Source: Kitasatospora sp. Root107 (lineage in GTDB: Bacteria > Actinomycetota > Actinomycetes > Streptomycetales > Streptomycetaceae). From it: a stretch of 47,696 bases of DNA. The translations under genes and the position numbers were made by a program. The notes under the pieces are model-generated. The model made no database searches. It saw only the letters and a list, made by a program, of their open reading frames with translations, and was not told where the DNA came from. Positions within the stretch are counted from its first letter, which is position 1, and every line of letters begins with the position of its first letter. This document shows positions 1-7,803 of this stretch, one piece after another. The stretch spans positions 134,471-182,166 of the forward strand of contig NZ_LMCT01000004.1 of the NCBI RefSeq assembly GCF_001424875.1. Direction: 5' to 3'.

Positions 1-54
1 GCCGGGGATCACGGATCACTCCCGGCGGGGCACCGTCACGTTCGGCGGTGGCCG

Positions 55-516
55 TCAGCTGTGGCGGCTGCTGCCGCGTCGGGCGACCAGCGCGAGCAGC
101 AGACCGGCACCGGCCAGGGCCACGGCGAGTACGGCCAGCAGCGGACCGAGGTCGGTACCGGTGTCCGGCAGCCCGCCGCCGTGGGTCGGCGACCAACCCG
201 GCACGGAGGGGTGTCCTGCTTGATCGGGCGCCGGTGACCAGGTGGGGGGCCAGGTCGGACTCGCTGTGGGCGTGGGTGCGGGCGTCGGAGGCGGCGTCGG
301 GTCCGGCGGGAGCACCAGGCCCAGGTCGAGGTCGAGATCGACCATCGCCCGGGTCCTCGGCACGTCAGCCAGCCGAACAGGCGGGCGTCTCGCGCTCCCC
401 GTCCCCACCGGCGCTTCCCGAACAAGCGTGACCTGTTCGCGGCCATCTGCGCGCCGGCTGGTTCCCCGGCAGGAGGTCGCCCGGCGGTTGAGTAAAGCTT
501 TCGCCTGACGAGGCAT
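55..516 (-). pseudogene. C-terminal remnant of an LPXTG cell-wall-anchored protein
   Basis: The 3' end encodes a complete sortase sorting signal: an LPDTG motif, a hydrophobic stretch of about 20 residues (GPLLAVLAVALAGAGLLLAL) and a short basic tail (ARRGSSRHS). It is preceded by a Pro/Thr-rich linker typical of wall-spanning regions. Such proteins need an N-terminal signal peptide to reach the sortase, but none is seen: the ATG at 516 gives 153 residues with an Arg-rich non-hydrophobic start, and the internal ATG at 345 gives 96 residues starting MVDLDLDLGL. The upstream sequence runs into the divergent peptidase gene. I infer a gene that lost its 5' part; a short anchored protein with an unseen start is the alternative. 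The sorting signal is certain, the start is not. Confidence 0.5.
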
Positions 517-606
517 CAACTTGCGTCGCTCACCGAAGAATGCAACAACTGCTCGATATGATCCGCCCCTGACAATCCGCCAGGACATCCCAGGGGGGAT
601 CGCTCC

Positions 607-2559
607 ATGACCACCGATCACACCCGGCGCCGTACCGGCCTGCGGGCCGCGGCTGCCGTGTCGCTGCTGGCCGGCACGCTGGCCGTCGGCATTCCGTCCG
701 TGCAGGCGGAGACCGTCCCGAACGGCCGCACCGCACTGGAGGGCACCGCCCCCGAGTGGACCGGTGCCGCCGCCGACGTCGGGGTCACCGCGGGATCCAC
801 CCAGGTCAGTGCCCGCGTCCACCTCGCCGGCCGGGACGCCCAGGGGTTGACCGCCTACGCCACCGCCGTCTCGGACCCGGCCTCGCCCTCGTACGGCAAG
901 TACCTGACGCCCCAGCAGACCGAGGAGCGCTTCGGCGCGAGCCCGCAGCAGATCGCGGCGGTCACCGGGTGGCTGAGGTCCTCCGGGCTGACCGTCACCG
1001 GCGACGGCCGGCACTACCTCTCGGTCAGCGGCGACGCCGCGGCCGTGCAGAAGGCGTTCGCCACGCCGCTGCACGACTACCGCAAGGACGGCCGCACCTT
1101 CCACGCCCCCGCGCACGCCGCCTCCGCACCGCGCGAGCTGGCCGACGCGGTGCTCACCGTCACCGGCCTGGACAACGCGCCGCACCATGCCGAGCCGAAG
1201 GACACCCTGCCGGGCCCCGGCGCCGGCTTCCGCAACGCGGGCCCGTTCTCCACCTACTACGGCTCGAACACCGCCGATACGCTGCCGGACGCCTACGGCG
1301 CGAAGATCCCGTACGCCGTCCACGGCTACACCGGCACGCAGCTGCGTGCCGCCTACGGCGCGGGCAAGTACACCGGCAAGGGCGTGACGGTGGCGATCAC
1401 CGACGCCTACGCCTCACCGACCATGGCGGCCGACGCGGCCGCGTACGCCGAGCGCAACGGCGACCAGGCCTACCGCAAGGGCCAGTACACCGAAGTCCTG
1501 CCGGCCTCCTACAACAGCGTGGAGGACTGCGACGCCGCCGGCTGGTACGGCGAGGAGTCCCTCGACGTCGAGGCGGTGCACGCGCTCGCCCCGGACGCGA
1601 ACATCGTGTACGTCGCCGGCGCCTCCTGCAACGACCCCGACCTGCTCGACGCCCTCAACAAGATCGTCGACAGCCGGCTCGCCGACATCGTCTCCAACTC
1701 CTGGGGCGACATCGAGGCCAACCAGACCTCGGACACCGCGGCCGCCTACGACCGCACCTTCAAACTGGGCGCGGTCGAGGGCATCGGCTTCTACTTCTCC
1801 TCCGGCGACGACGGCGACGAGGTCGCCAACACCGGCAAGAAGCAGGTCGACATCCCCGCCAGCTCGGCCTGGGTGACCGCCGTCGGCGGCACCTCGCTGG
1901 CCGTCGGCAAGGGCGACCGGTACCAGTTCGAGACCGGCTGGGGCACCCAGAAAGCGGTCCTGTCCGCCGACGGCAAGAGCTGGACCGACTTCCCCGGCAC
2001 CTACACCGGCGGCGCGGGCGGCGGTACCAGCTCCACCGTCAAGCAGCCCTTCTACCAGCGCGGGGTCGTGCCCGACGCGCTGGCGAAGGCCAACGGCAGG
2101 ACCCGGATGCGCACCATCCCCGACATCGCCGCGGTAGCCGACCCCAACACCGGCTTCCTGGTCGGCCAGACCCAGTCCTGGCCCGACGGCACCGTCTCCT
2201 ACGACGAGTACCGGATCGGTGGCACTTCGCTGGCCGCCCCGGTCATCGCGGGCGTCCAGGCGCTTGCGCAGCAGGCCCGGCACTTCCCGATCGGCTTCGC
2301 CAACCCGGGGATCTACGCCCGCTACGACTCGCCGCTCTACCACGACGTGACCGACCGCCCGCTCGGCGCCGACCGTGAACTCGCCGTCGCCCGCGTCGAC
2401 TTCGTCAACACCGTGGACGCCGCCGACGGCCTGCGCACCTCGGTGCGGAGCCTCGGCAAGGACAGTTCGCTGCACGCGGTACGCGGCTACGACGACGTCA
2501 CCGGCGTCGGCACCCCCGCCCCGGGCTACGTCGCCTCCTACGCGAGCCCGCTCCACTGA
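607..2559 (+). CDS. Secreted S53 family (sedolisin/kumamolisin-like) serine-carboxyl peptidase
   Basis: Extracellular endopeptidase made as a proenzyme. Residues 1-34 form a signal peptide (RRR, hydrophobic core, cleavage after VQA). A pro-kumamolisin activation domain follows (about 50-190), then the catalytic domain (about 230-640). The S53 triad can be placed: Glu316 and Asp320 in GEESLDVEA, and Ser541 in GGTSLAAP, with Asp401 in SSGDDGD as the likely oxyanion residue. The C-terminal Asp-rich motif near 629-636 (DDVTGVGTP) matches the family calcium site. The nucleophile motif reads GGTS rather than the commoner SGTS. At 650 residues it has the normal length for actinobacterial members. 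A G-rich ribosome site lies about 8 bases before ATG 607. It is a single gene, divergent from the LPXTG remnant, and peptidases of this family usually act at acidic pH. Confidence 0.95.
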   Translation: MTTDHTRRRTGLRAAAAVSLLAGTLAVGIPSVQAETVPNGRTALEGTAPEWTGAAADVGVTAGSTQVSARVHLAGRDAQGLTAYATAVSDPASPSYGKYLTPQQTEERFGASPQQIAAVTGWLRSSGLTVTGDGRHYLSVSGDAAAVQKAFATPLHDYRKDGRTFHAPAHAASAPRELADAVLTVTGLDNAPHHAEPKDTLPGPGAGFRNAGPFSTYYGSNTADTLPDAYGAKIPYAVHGYTGTQLRAAYGAGKYTGKGVTVAITDAYASPTMAADAAAYAERNGDQAYRKGQYTEVLPASYNSVEDCDAAGWYGEESLDVEAVHALAPDANIVYVAGASCNDPDLLDALNKIVDSRLADIVSNSWGDIEANQTSDTAAAYDRTFKLGAVEGIGFYFSSGDDGDEVANTGKKQVDIPASSAWVTAVGGTSLAVGKGDRYQFETGWGTQKAVLSADGKSWTDFPGTYTGGAGGGTSSTVKQPFYQRGVVPDALAKANGRTRMRTIPDIAAVADPNTGFLVGQTQSWPDGTVSYDEYRIGGTSLAAPVIAGVQALAQQARHFPIGFANPGIYARYDSPLYHDVTDRPLGADRELAVARVDFVNTVDAADGLRTSVRSLGKDSSLHAVRGYDDVTGVGTPAPGYVASYASPLH

Positions 2560-2737
2560 CCCCGGCCCCGGCTGCACCGGATGCCCGGTCGGCGGCGGCC
2601 CGCCGGCGAGCATCTCGGCCGGCTCGCGGAAGAAGCGCTCCTGAGTTCTGTGGTCAGGTTCCGCGCGGGTGGTCCTCCGGAAGGTAGCGCCGGGGGACGC
2701 CGGCGCGGTCGACGGCGTGGAGGTCGAGAATGGCCCG

Positions 2738-3742
2738 ATGGACACGGTGGCGGAACTGGTCGGACGGGCGCTGGCGACGGCGGGGGTTGCCGCCGAGGCG
2801 GGCGACTGGGGCGAGTACCGAGCCTTGTTGTGGCAGGCGGCCGCTGACGGGCCGACGGCGCTGCTGGTCGGGCTGGAGCTGATCCTTTCCGGTGAACCGG
2901 CCGAGCGCAGGACGGGGTGTGACCTGTTGGGTGATGCCGCCGATCAGAACGAGGAGATCCGCACCGAGACGGCGACCGCGCTGGTCGCGCTGGCCGAGCG
3001 GGAGACCGCGGTCGAGGTGCTGCGGTCCCTGGTGCACGCGGTCGAGCGGACGTACGACCAGCGCGCCGTGCCCGTCCTGGTCGGGTTCGCCGGGCATCCC
3101 GACGCCGAGGTCCGTCGGGAGGTGGCCTGCTCGTTCGCCGGTCTGGTCACGGGCCGGCCGGACGGGCCGGAGATCCGGGCGCTCATCACGCTGACCCGTG
3201 ACGAGGAGCCGGAGGTCCGCAACTGGGCGACGTTCACCCTGGGATTCCAGGCCGAGGTCGACAGCCCCGAGATCCGGGCCGCGCTCTGGGAGCGGGTGAG
3301 CGACGGATACCCGGATGCCCGGGAGGAAGGCATCCGAGGGCTCGCCCGCCGACGTGACCCCCGCGCCGTGCCGCTGCTGACAGAACTGCTCGACGACCCC
3401 GAGGGCGCGCTCACCCTCACGTTTGACGCGGCGCAGCTCATGGGCGCCCCGGAACTCCTGCCGGCTCTGCTGACGTACGATCCCGCCGGCCCCGGGGTGG
3501 CCGCCGCCGTGCGAGCCTGCGACCCGGTGCAGCAGGCCCAACTGGAGTCGCACTACTGGGAGCTGCTGTCGACCCTCGATCGGCTCCGGCCCGACGTGGG
3601 CGTCGCCGTCCTCGCCGGTCGCTTCGAGGAGGGACTGACCCTCGACGTCGGCTCGTCGAGCTACGACGTCGAGGCGCTGATTGCCCGCGCGGGCGGTGAC
3701 CCCCTGCGCGCCGTCGACCTGGTCCTCGCCGACCTGGCCTGA
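2738..3742 (+). CDS. HEAT-repeat protein
   Basis: A 334-residue soluble protein of tandem helical repeats. Repeat units can be read around QRAVPVLVGFAGHPDAEVRR, EIRALITLTRDEEPEVRNWA, and RDPRAVPLLTELLDDPEG, each an A/B helix pair with the Asp/Val/Arg signature of HEAT or PBS-lyase-like repeats. There is no signal peptide, membrane segment or catalytic motif. Proteins of this kind usually serve as protein-binding scaffolds; the partner is not evident here. The start is uncertain: ATG 2738 (MDTVAELVG) is preferred because the repeats begin just after it, while GTG 2669 would add 23 residues without recognisable content. It converges with the DUF2000 gene, leaving only 9 bases between the two stops. 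Confidence 0.8.
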   Translation: MDTVAELVGRALATAGVAAEAGDWGEYRALLWQAAADGPTALLVGLELILSGEPAERRTGCDLLGDAADQNEEIRTETATALVALAERETAVEVLRSLVHAVERTYDQRAVPVLVGFAGHPDAEVRREVACSFAGLVTGRPDGPEIRALITLTRDEEPEVRNWATFTLGFQAEVDSPEIRAALWERVSDGYPDAREEGIRGLARRRDPRAVPLLTELLDDPEGALTLTFDAAQLMGAPELLPALLTYDPAGPGVAAAVRACDPVQQAQLESHYWELLSTLDRLRPDVGVAVLAGRFEEGLTLDVGSSSYDVEALIARAGGDPLRAVDLVLADLA

Positions 3743-3751
3743 ACCGTCGCG

Positions 3752-4207
3752 TCAGGGATGCATCCGCGCGCCCTTGAGGACCTTGTCCACCGCATTGCGC
3801 GGCCCATGGACGGCCAGCCCCACCACGTCGAGGTGGTGTGTCCCCACCGCCCGTACGGCCGCCCGGTTGTCGTGGTCGTTGCCCGTGGCGAACAGGTCCG
3901 AAGTGAACACGGCCGTCGGCAGCGAACGGGACAGGGCACGCCCGTGCGCGGTGGTCAGCAGCTCCTTCGTCCCCTCGAAGACCAGCACCGGCTGACGGAA
4001 CATCGGCAGGTACGCGACGTCGTCGGCATCCGCGTACGGCTCGCCGATCAGTTCGGGTGCCGCCGTGCCGAGGCCGCTGACCAGGAAGGCGGTCACGTTC
4101 AGCCGCTGCCAGGGCTCCAGGTCCTCGCGCAGCAGTACAGCGATCTTCGTGTCGAAGCGGACGGGGTCGCTGGTGCCCCCGGGTTCGGTCTTGTCGTTCG
4201 TTCTCAT
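3752..4207 (-). CDS. DUF2000 domain-containing protein
   Basis: A 151-residue protein that is almost entirely a DUF2000 domain. It begins with the typical FDTKIAVLLREDLEPWQ segment, then LNVTAFLVSGLG, a PELIGEPY segment and the central MFRQPVLVFEG strand. The end (TGNDHDNRAAV, VGLAVHGPRNAVDKVLKGA) is also typical of the family, which is small, cytosolic and of unknown biochemical role. ATG 4207 is chosen because upstream starts would overlap the divergent AraC gene. The two genes share a 49-base promoter region, an arrangement that suggests the regulator controls this gene. This is inferred from position only. Confidence 0.88.
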   Translation of the reverse strand: MRTNDKTEPGGTSDPVRFDTKIAVLLREDLEPWQRLNVTAFLVSGLGTAAPELIGEPYADADDVAYLPMFRQPVLVFEGTKELLTTAHGRALSRSLPTAVFTSDLFATGNDHDNRAAVRAVGTHHLDVVGLAVHGPRNAVDKVLKGARMHP

Positions 4208-4256
4208 GTCTTGAGACTGCGGGGTGGGCGCCTTCGCCGTCTTGTACGTTCCTTGC

Positions 4257-5060
4257 ATGACGCCCCGCCAGGAGATCTCCGCTTGGCGCCCGTCGGTCCC
4301 GGGCGTCACGGAGGTCTTCCATGCCCGGTTCACCGAGCACGCGTACCCGATGCACGTGCACGACAGCTGGACCCTGCTGATCGTCGACGACGGCGCGGTC
4401 CGCTACGACCTGGACCGCCACCAGCGGGGTACCCCGGGCGACACCGTCAGCCTGCTCCCGCCACTGGTCCCGCACAACGGCTCACCGGCCACCGCCGGCG
4501 GCTTCCGCAAGCGGGTGCTCTACCTCGACATGACCCAGCTGGACGCGAGCTTCATCGGCCCGGCGGTCGACGGCCCCGACCTCACCGACCCCGTACTGCG
4601 CGCTCGCATCGGGCAGTTGCACACCGCGCTCGCCATCCCGGGGGACGAGCTGGAGGCGGAGAGTCGTCTCGCCCTCATCAGCCAACGCCTGCGCGCGCAC
4701 CTGCGGCCCCGGCCGGTGGTCGGCAACGCGGTGCCCGGCCAGGGTGTCGCCCAGCACCTGCGCGACCTGCTCGACGAGCGCCTGACCGAGGCCACCACCC
4801 TGGACCAGGCCGCCCGCCTGCTGCACGCCCACCCCGCGCACCTGGTACGGGCGTTCAGCGCTGCGTTCGGTATCGCACCGCACCAGTACGTGACGTCGCG
4901 GCGGGTCGACCTGGCGCGTCGACTGCTGCTCGACGGACGGCCGCCGGGTGAGGTGGCGATCGCCGTCGGCTTCTACGACCAGTCCCACTTCACCCGGCAC
5001 TTCAAACGGGTCTGGGGCATCACCCCGGGCCGCTACGCCCGTACCGGCGCCGCCAGTTGA
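4257..5060 (+). CDS. AraC family transcriptional regulator with N-terminal cupin domain
   Basis: A 267-residue one-component regulator. The N-terminal half is an AraC-type sensor cupin: HVHDSWTLLIVDDGAVRYDL, then GDTVSLLPPLVPHNG, the usual jelly-roll strands with His residues. The C-terminal half (about 165-262) has two helix-turn-helix motifs, ending in the AraC signature EVAIAVGFYDQSHFTRHFKR followed by WGITPGRY. ATG 4257 gives the standard N-terminus (MTPRQEISAW); no good ribosome site precedes it, so the mRNA may be leaderless. It is divergent from the DUF2000 gene, its most likely target besides itself. The ligand is unknown. Confidence 0.92.
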   Translation: MTPRQEISAWRPSVPGVTEVFHARFTEHAYPMHVHDSWTLLIVDDGAVRYDLDRHQRGTPGDTVSLLPPLVPHNGSPATAGGFRKRVLYLDMTQLDASFIGPAVDGPDLTDPVLRARIGQLHTALAIPGDELEAESRLALISQRLRAHLRPRPVVGNAVPGQGVAQHLRDLLDERLTEATTLDQAARLLHAHPAHLVRAFSAAFGIAPHQYVTSRRVDLARRLLLDGRPPGEVAIAVGFYDQSHFTRHFKRVWGITPGRYARTGAAS

Positions 5061-5097
5061 GCCGAGGTCAGCCGTACCGCCGTACCGGGCTGGGCGG

Positions 5098-5391
5098 CTA
5101 CCGGGTCACCTGGTTGAACACCGGGTAGATCTTCGGCTGCACGTCCGGAGCACCGACCTCCCGCAGGATCGGCACGATGATCTCGCCGAACTGCCGGAAC
5201 GCTTCCTCGGACTCCCAGACATCGACAACGCACCACCCGTCCGGGGTCGGCCCGGCGGTGTGCGAGATGAGCCCGGCCACCGGCCAGTCGGCGGGGCTCT
5301 TGACCCCGCCGGGACCGCCCACCTTGATGGTGGTCTGCTCGTAGGCGGCCTGGGTCATGCCGGGCAGTTCGAAGATCACGATGATCGCCAT
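5098..5391 (-). CDS. Small ABM-superfamily-like protein
   Basis: A 97-residue protein with the layout of a dimeric alpha/beta-barrel (ferredoxin-like) domain: strand MAIIVIFELPGM, helix TQAAYEQTTIKVG, strands GLISHTAGPTPDGWCVVDVW, helix ESEEAFRQFGEIIVPILREVG, and a final strand PKIYPVFNQV. The order GWxVVDVWES-EEAFxxF is common in antibiotic-biosynthesis-monooxygenase-like hypothetical proteins. No haem or cofactor site can be assigned. A GGAG lies about 6 bases before ATG 5391. It stands alone between the AraC gene (convergent) and the TetR gene, and its role is unknown. Confidence 0.8.
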   Translation of the reverse strand: MAIIVIFELPGMTQAAYEQTTIKVGGPGGVKSPADWPVAGLISHTAGPTPDGWCVVDVWESEEAFRQFGEIIVPILREVGAPDVQPKIYPVFNQVTR

Positions 5392-5552
5392 GCTGGGCTC
5401 CGATATCGAGAGGGTTTTGCCGTGCCCGGCCCAGTCGACCAGCTCCGCCCGTCACCTGCGCGCTGCTCTGCGCCATACAGGCGAGGTGAGCCCCGCCCGG
5501 CCCGTGGCATCAGGCGGAATCCGGCTGGCCTCGGCCCAACGGGCCTTTGTCG

Positions 5553-6176
5553 CTAAGCCTGTTCGGGCCAGGCTCGCATCGCGAAGTCGGCGACCTGCTC
5601 GAGCTCGGCCTGGGTCGCGCCGTCGCGGGCCCGTTGGGACATGCCCTGCAGGACCGTCCCGACGAAGACGGCCAGTGCGGCGGCGTCGGTACCGGGTGGC
5701 TCGTGGCCGGCCGCGACGTCGGCGCGGATGCGGGACTCCAGAGCCCGGACGTTGCCGTTGCGTACGCTTCGCAGCTCGCGCTCCACCTCGCGTGTCGTGC
5801 AGTTGACGGTCGAGCTGGTCAGCAGGCAGCCCCACGGGTGGGCCGGGTCGGTGTACTCGGCCGCCGCCGCGTGCAGCATCCGCGCGATGCCCGCCCGGGC
5901 GGTCGGCTCCCCGTTCAGCGCGCGCGGCAGCACTGCGCCGTGCGTCTGCTGGTAGCTGGCCACGACTTCCTCGAACAGGGAGCGCTTGTCGCCGAACGCC
6001 GCGTAGAGGCTCGGTGGGCGGATGCCCATGGCGGCGGTGAGATCGGCGACCGAGGTCGCCTCGTAGCCGTGCTCCCAGAACAGGGCCACGGCCTGCGCGA
6101 GGGCGGCCTCGCGGTCGAAGGAGCGGGGACGCCCGCGCGGGACTGCGGACTGCTCGTGGGGCTGATCGGCGGCCAT
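5553..6176 (-). CDS. TetR/AcrR family transcriptional repressor
   Basis: A 207-residue regulator. The N-terminal DNA-binding domain (about 14-65) carries the family signature: GRPRSFDREAALAQAVALFW, GYEATSVADLTAAMGI, and SLYAAFGDKRSLFEEVV. The C-terminal part is the helical ligand/dimer domain (HPWGCLLTSSTVN, VFVGTVLQGMSQRARDGAT), resembling the TetR_C subgroup that senses small electrophiles or quinones. It is transcribed divergently from the SDR oxidoreductase gene across a 95-base gap with two inverted repeats, one of them between the -35 and -10 of the SDR gene. The simplest reading is a repressor of the reductase and of itself. The inducer is not known. Confidence 0.93.
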   Translation of the reverse strand: MAADQPHEQSAVPRGRPRSFDREAALAQAVALFWEHGYEATSVADLTAAMGIRPPSLYAAFGDKRSLFEEVVASYQQTHGAVLPRALNGEPTARAGIARMLHAAAAEYTDPAHPWGCLLTSSTVNCTTREVERELRSVRNGNVRALESRIRADVAAGHEPPGTDAAALAVFVGTVLQGMSQRARDGATQAELEQVADFAMRAWPEQA

Positions 6177-6194
6177 GGGGAAATTCTATATCGG

Positions 6195-6211
6195 GCACTA
6201 CAGAAGAGTGC
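6195..6211. promoter_or_regulatory. Inverted repeat, probable TetR autoregulatory operator
   Basis: GCACT at 6195-6199 is repeated inverted as AGTGC at 6207-6211, with a 7-base spacer. It lies just upstream of an AT-rich TATAGA-like -10 of the leftward tetR gene, where a repressor would block its own transcription. Confidence 0.45.
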
Positions 6212-6221
6212 TACGGTCTCG

Positions 6222-6250
6222 TTCGGTAGCGATCGCTACAGAAATAATCG
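6222..6250 (+). promoter_or_regulatory. Promoter of the SDR gene with embedded palindromic operator
   Basis: TTCGGT (6222-6227), a 17-base spacer and TAATCG (6245-6250) form a plausible promoter. A perfect 14-bp palindrome, GTAGCGATCGCTAC, occupies 6226-6239 between the two boxes, the classical place for a TetR-type repressor. Confidence 0.65.
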
Positions 6251-6271
6251 CGCGGGAATGAGGGCGTAGCC

Positions 6272-7042
6272 ATGGGTTCGCTTGCAGGCAGGACGGCACT
6301 GGTCACGGGCGGCAGCCGGGGCATCGGCCGGGGCATCGCCGAGCGGCTGGCGCGTGAGGGTGCCCTGGTCGCCGTGCACTACGGCAGCAACCGGGAGGCC
6401 GCCGAGCTGACCGTCAAGGCGATCAGGGCCGACGGCGGCCGGGCGTTCGCCATCGGCGCCGAGCTGGGCGTGCCCGGTGACGCAGAGGCGCTCTGGGAGG
6501 CGTTCGACGCCGCGTTGGCCGAGCACAGCGAGGGTGCGACCGGGTTGGACATCCTGGTCAACAACGCCGGCATCGCCGCCCCCGGTCGAATCCACGAGGT
6601 GACCGAGGCGGACTACGACCGGGTCTTCGCGGTCAACGTCAAGGCGCCGTTCTTCGTCATCCGCCAGGGGCTCGACCGGCTGCGGGACGGTGGCAGGATC
6701 ATCAACATCTCCTCCGGAGCCACCCGGATCGCCTACCCGGCCATCGCCGCCTACTCGATGACCAAGGGTGCGCTGGACGTCCTGACCCTGACCCTCGCCC
6801 AGGATCTCGGGCCGCGCGGGATCACGGTGAACTCGGTCAGCCCGGGGGTCGTCGCCACCGACATCAACCCCTGGCTGGCCGACCCGGAGGTCCATGCCGA
6901 GGTGGCGGCCTACTCCGTCTTCGGCCGGGTCGGCCAGCCGGGCGACATAGCCGACGTGGTCGCGTTCGTGGCCTCCGACGACGCCCGCTGGGTCACCGGC
7001 CAGACGCTGGATGCCAGCGGCGGCTCCGCACTGGGGGTGTAG
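6272..7042 (+). CDS. SDR family NAD(P)-dependent oxidoreductase
   Basis: A classical short-chain dehydrogenase/reductase of 256 residues, the standard length. The Rossmann nucleotide motif is TGGSRGIG (12-19), the stabilising motif NNAG is at 97-100, a catalytic Ser lies in INISSG (about 148), and the catalytic Tyr161 and Lys165 are in YSMTK. The C-terminus has the usual VSPGVVATDIN and ASDDARWVTGQTLDASGG. Such enzymes interconvert ketone or aldehyde groups and alcohols; this one resembles 3-oxoacyl-ACP-reductase-type and quinone/aldehyde-stress SDRs, and the exact substrate cannot be read. It is divergent from a TetR repressor, which suggests induction by the compound it reduces. Confidence 0.93.
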   Translation: MGSLAGRTALVTGGSRGIGRGIAERLAREGALVAVHYGSNREAAELTVKAIRADGGRAFAIGAELGVPGDAEALWEAFDAALAEHSEGATGLDILVNNAGIAAPGRIHEVTEADYDRVFAVNVKAPFFVIRQGLDRLRDGGRIINISSGATRIAYPAIAAYSMTKGALDVLTLTLAQDLGPRGITVNSVSPGVVATDINPWLADPEVHAEVAAYSVFGRVGQPGDIADVVAFVASDDARWVTGQTLDASGGSALGV

Positions 7043-7059
7043 TCCGAGTCGACGTCCCG

Positions 7060-7803
7060 TCAGGGCGCGACCGGCAGGCGGGCGAGCAGCGGGGCGAACG
7101 GGGCGGCGGTGGGGTGCCAGGGGGCCTCGTACTCCCAGGAGACCCAGGTGCCGGCGGGGAGCAGGCGCAGGCAGTCGGCGATCGGCAGGACACCGGCGCC
7201 CAGCGGCAGGGGGGTGAGGTCGTCGGGGGAGGCGATGTCCTTGATCTGGACGTAGCCGAGGTGGGGGGCCAGGGCGGCGTGCGAGGCGGCGGGGGATTCG
7301 CCGGCCAGCCAGGTGTGCATGAGGTCCCAGAGTCCGCCCACGGAAGGGGAGTTGACCTGGGCGGCGAGCCGGGCGACGTCGGCTGCGGCGCGGTGGGTGT
7401 CATGGGTCTCGACCAGGATCCGGACGCCCACCGCGTCGGCCGTCGGAGCGGCGGCGGTCAGGCGGCGGACGGCGGTGGGGTCGTCGCCGCGCGGGAAGAC
7501 CCGGACGTACGGGGCGCCCAGGTCGGCTGCCAGCCGTACATGGTCGAGGAGTTCGGCGAGTACCGGGGCGTCATCGCCCGGCGTGGCGATCCGGACGTAC
7601 GAGCAGACGGCCAGCGGCTGGACCTCGGCGGCAGAGAACTGCCGGACGACGGAAGCCCGTTCGGCGGCGGAGAGGCCGAGGTGGATCGGCTGGCCGGTGG
7701 CGCAGCGGAGTTCCACGCCTGACCAGCCGTGGGTGGTGGCGAGGCGCAGCACCTCCGGCAGCTGGACGTCCGGCAGGCCGAGGGTGGAGAAGGCCCACTT
7801 CAT
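7060..7803 (-). CDS. Sugar phosphate isomerase/epimerase (TIM barrel)
   Basis: A 247-residue AP-endonuclease-2-like TIM barrel (xylose-isomerase-like fold). It starts MKWAFSTLGLPDVQL, and the expected metal ligands at strand ends can be seen: the Glu of GVELRC, ILVETHDTH, GGLWDLMH, GYVQIKDI and WEYE near the C-terminus. Members isomerise or epimerise sugars, inositols or keto-sugars with a divalent metal. The start ATG 7803 overlaps the stop of the DUF2264 gene (ATGA, 7800-7803), so the two are translationally coupled in a leftward operon from the promoter at 9583-9611. Because the DUF2264 frame is disrupted upstream, translation here may depend on re-initiation. Confidence 0.88.
   Translation of the reverse strand: MKWAFSTLGLPDVQLPEVLRLATTHGWSGVELRCATGQPIHLGLSAAERASVVRQFSAAEVQPLAVCSYVRIATPGDDAPVLAELLDHVRLAADLGAPYVRVFPRGDDPTAVRRLTAAAPTADAVGVRILVETHDTHRAAADVARLAAQVNSPSVGGLWDLMHTWLAGESPAASHAALAPHLGYVQIKDIASPDDLTPLPLGAGVLPIADCLRLLPAGTWVSWEYEAPWHPTAAPFAPLLARLPVAP

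Noticed and set aside
5061..5097. Possible hairpin between the AraC gene and the small ABM-like gene
   Set aside because: The CCGTACCG repeats in this short convergent gap are direct rather than inverted, so no convincing stem could be drawn.
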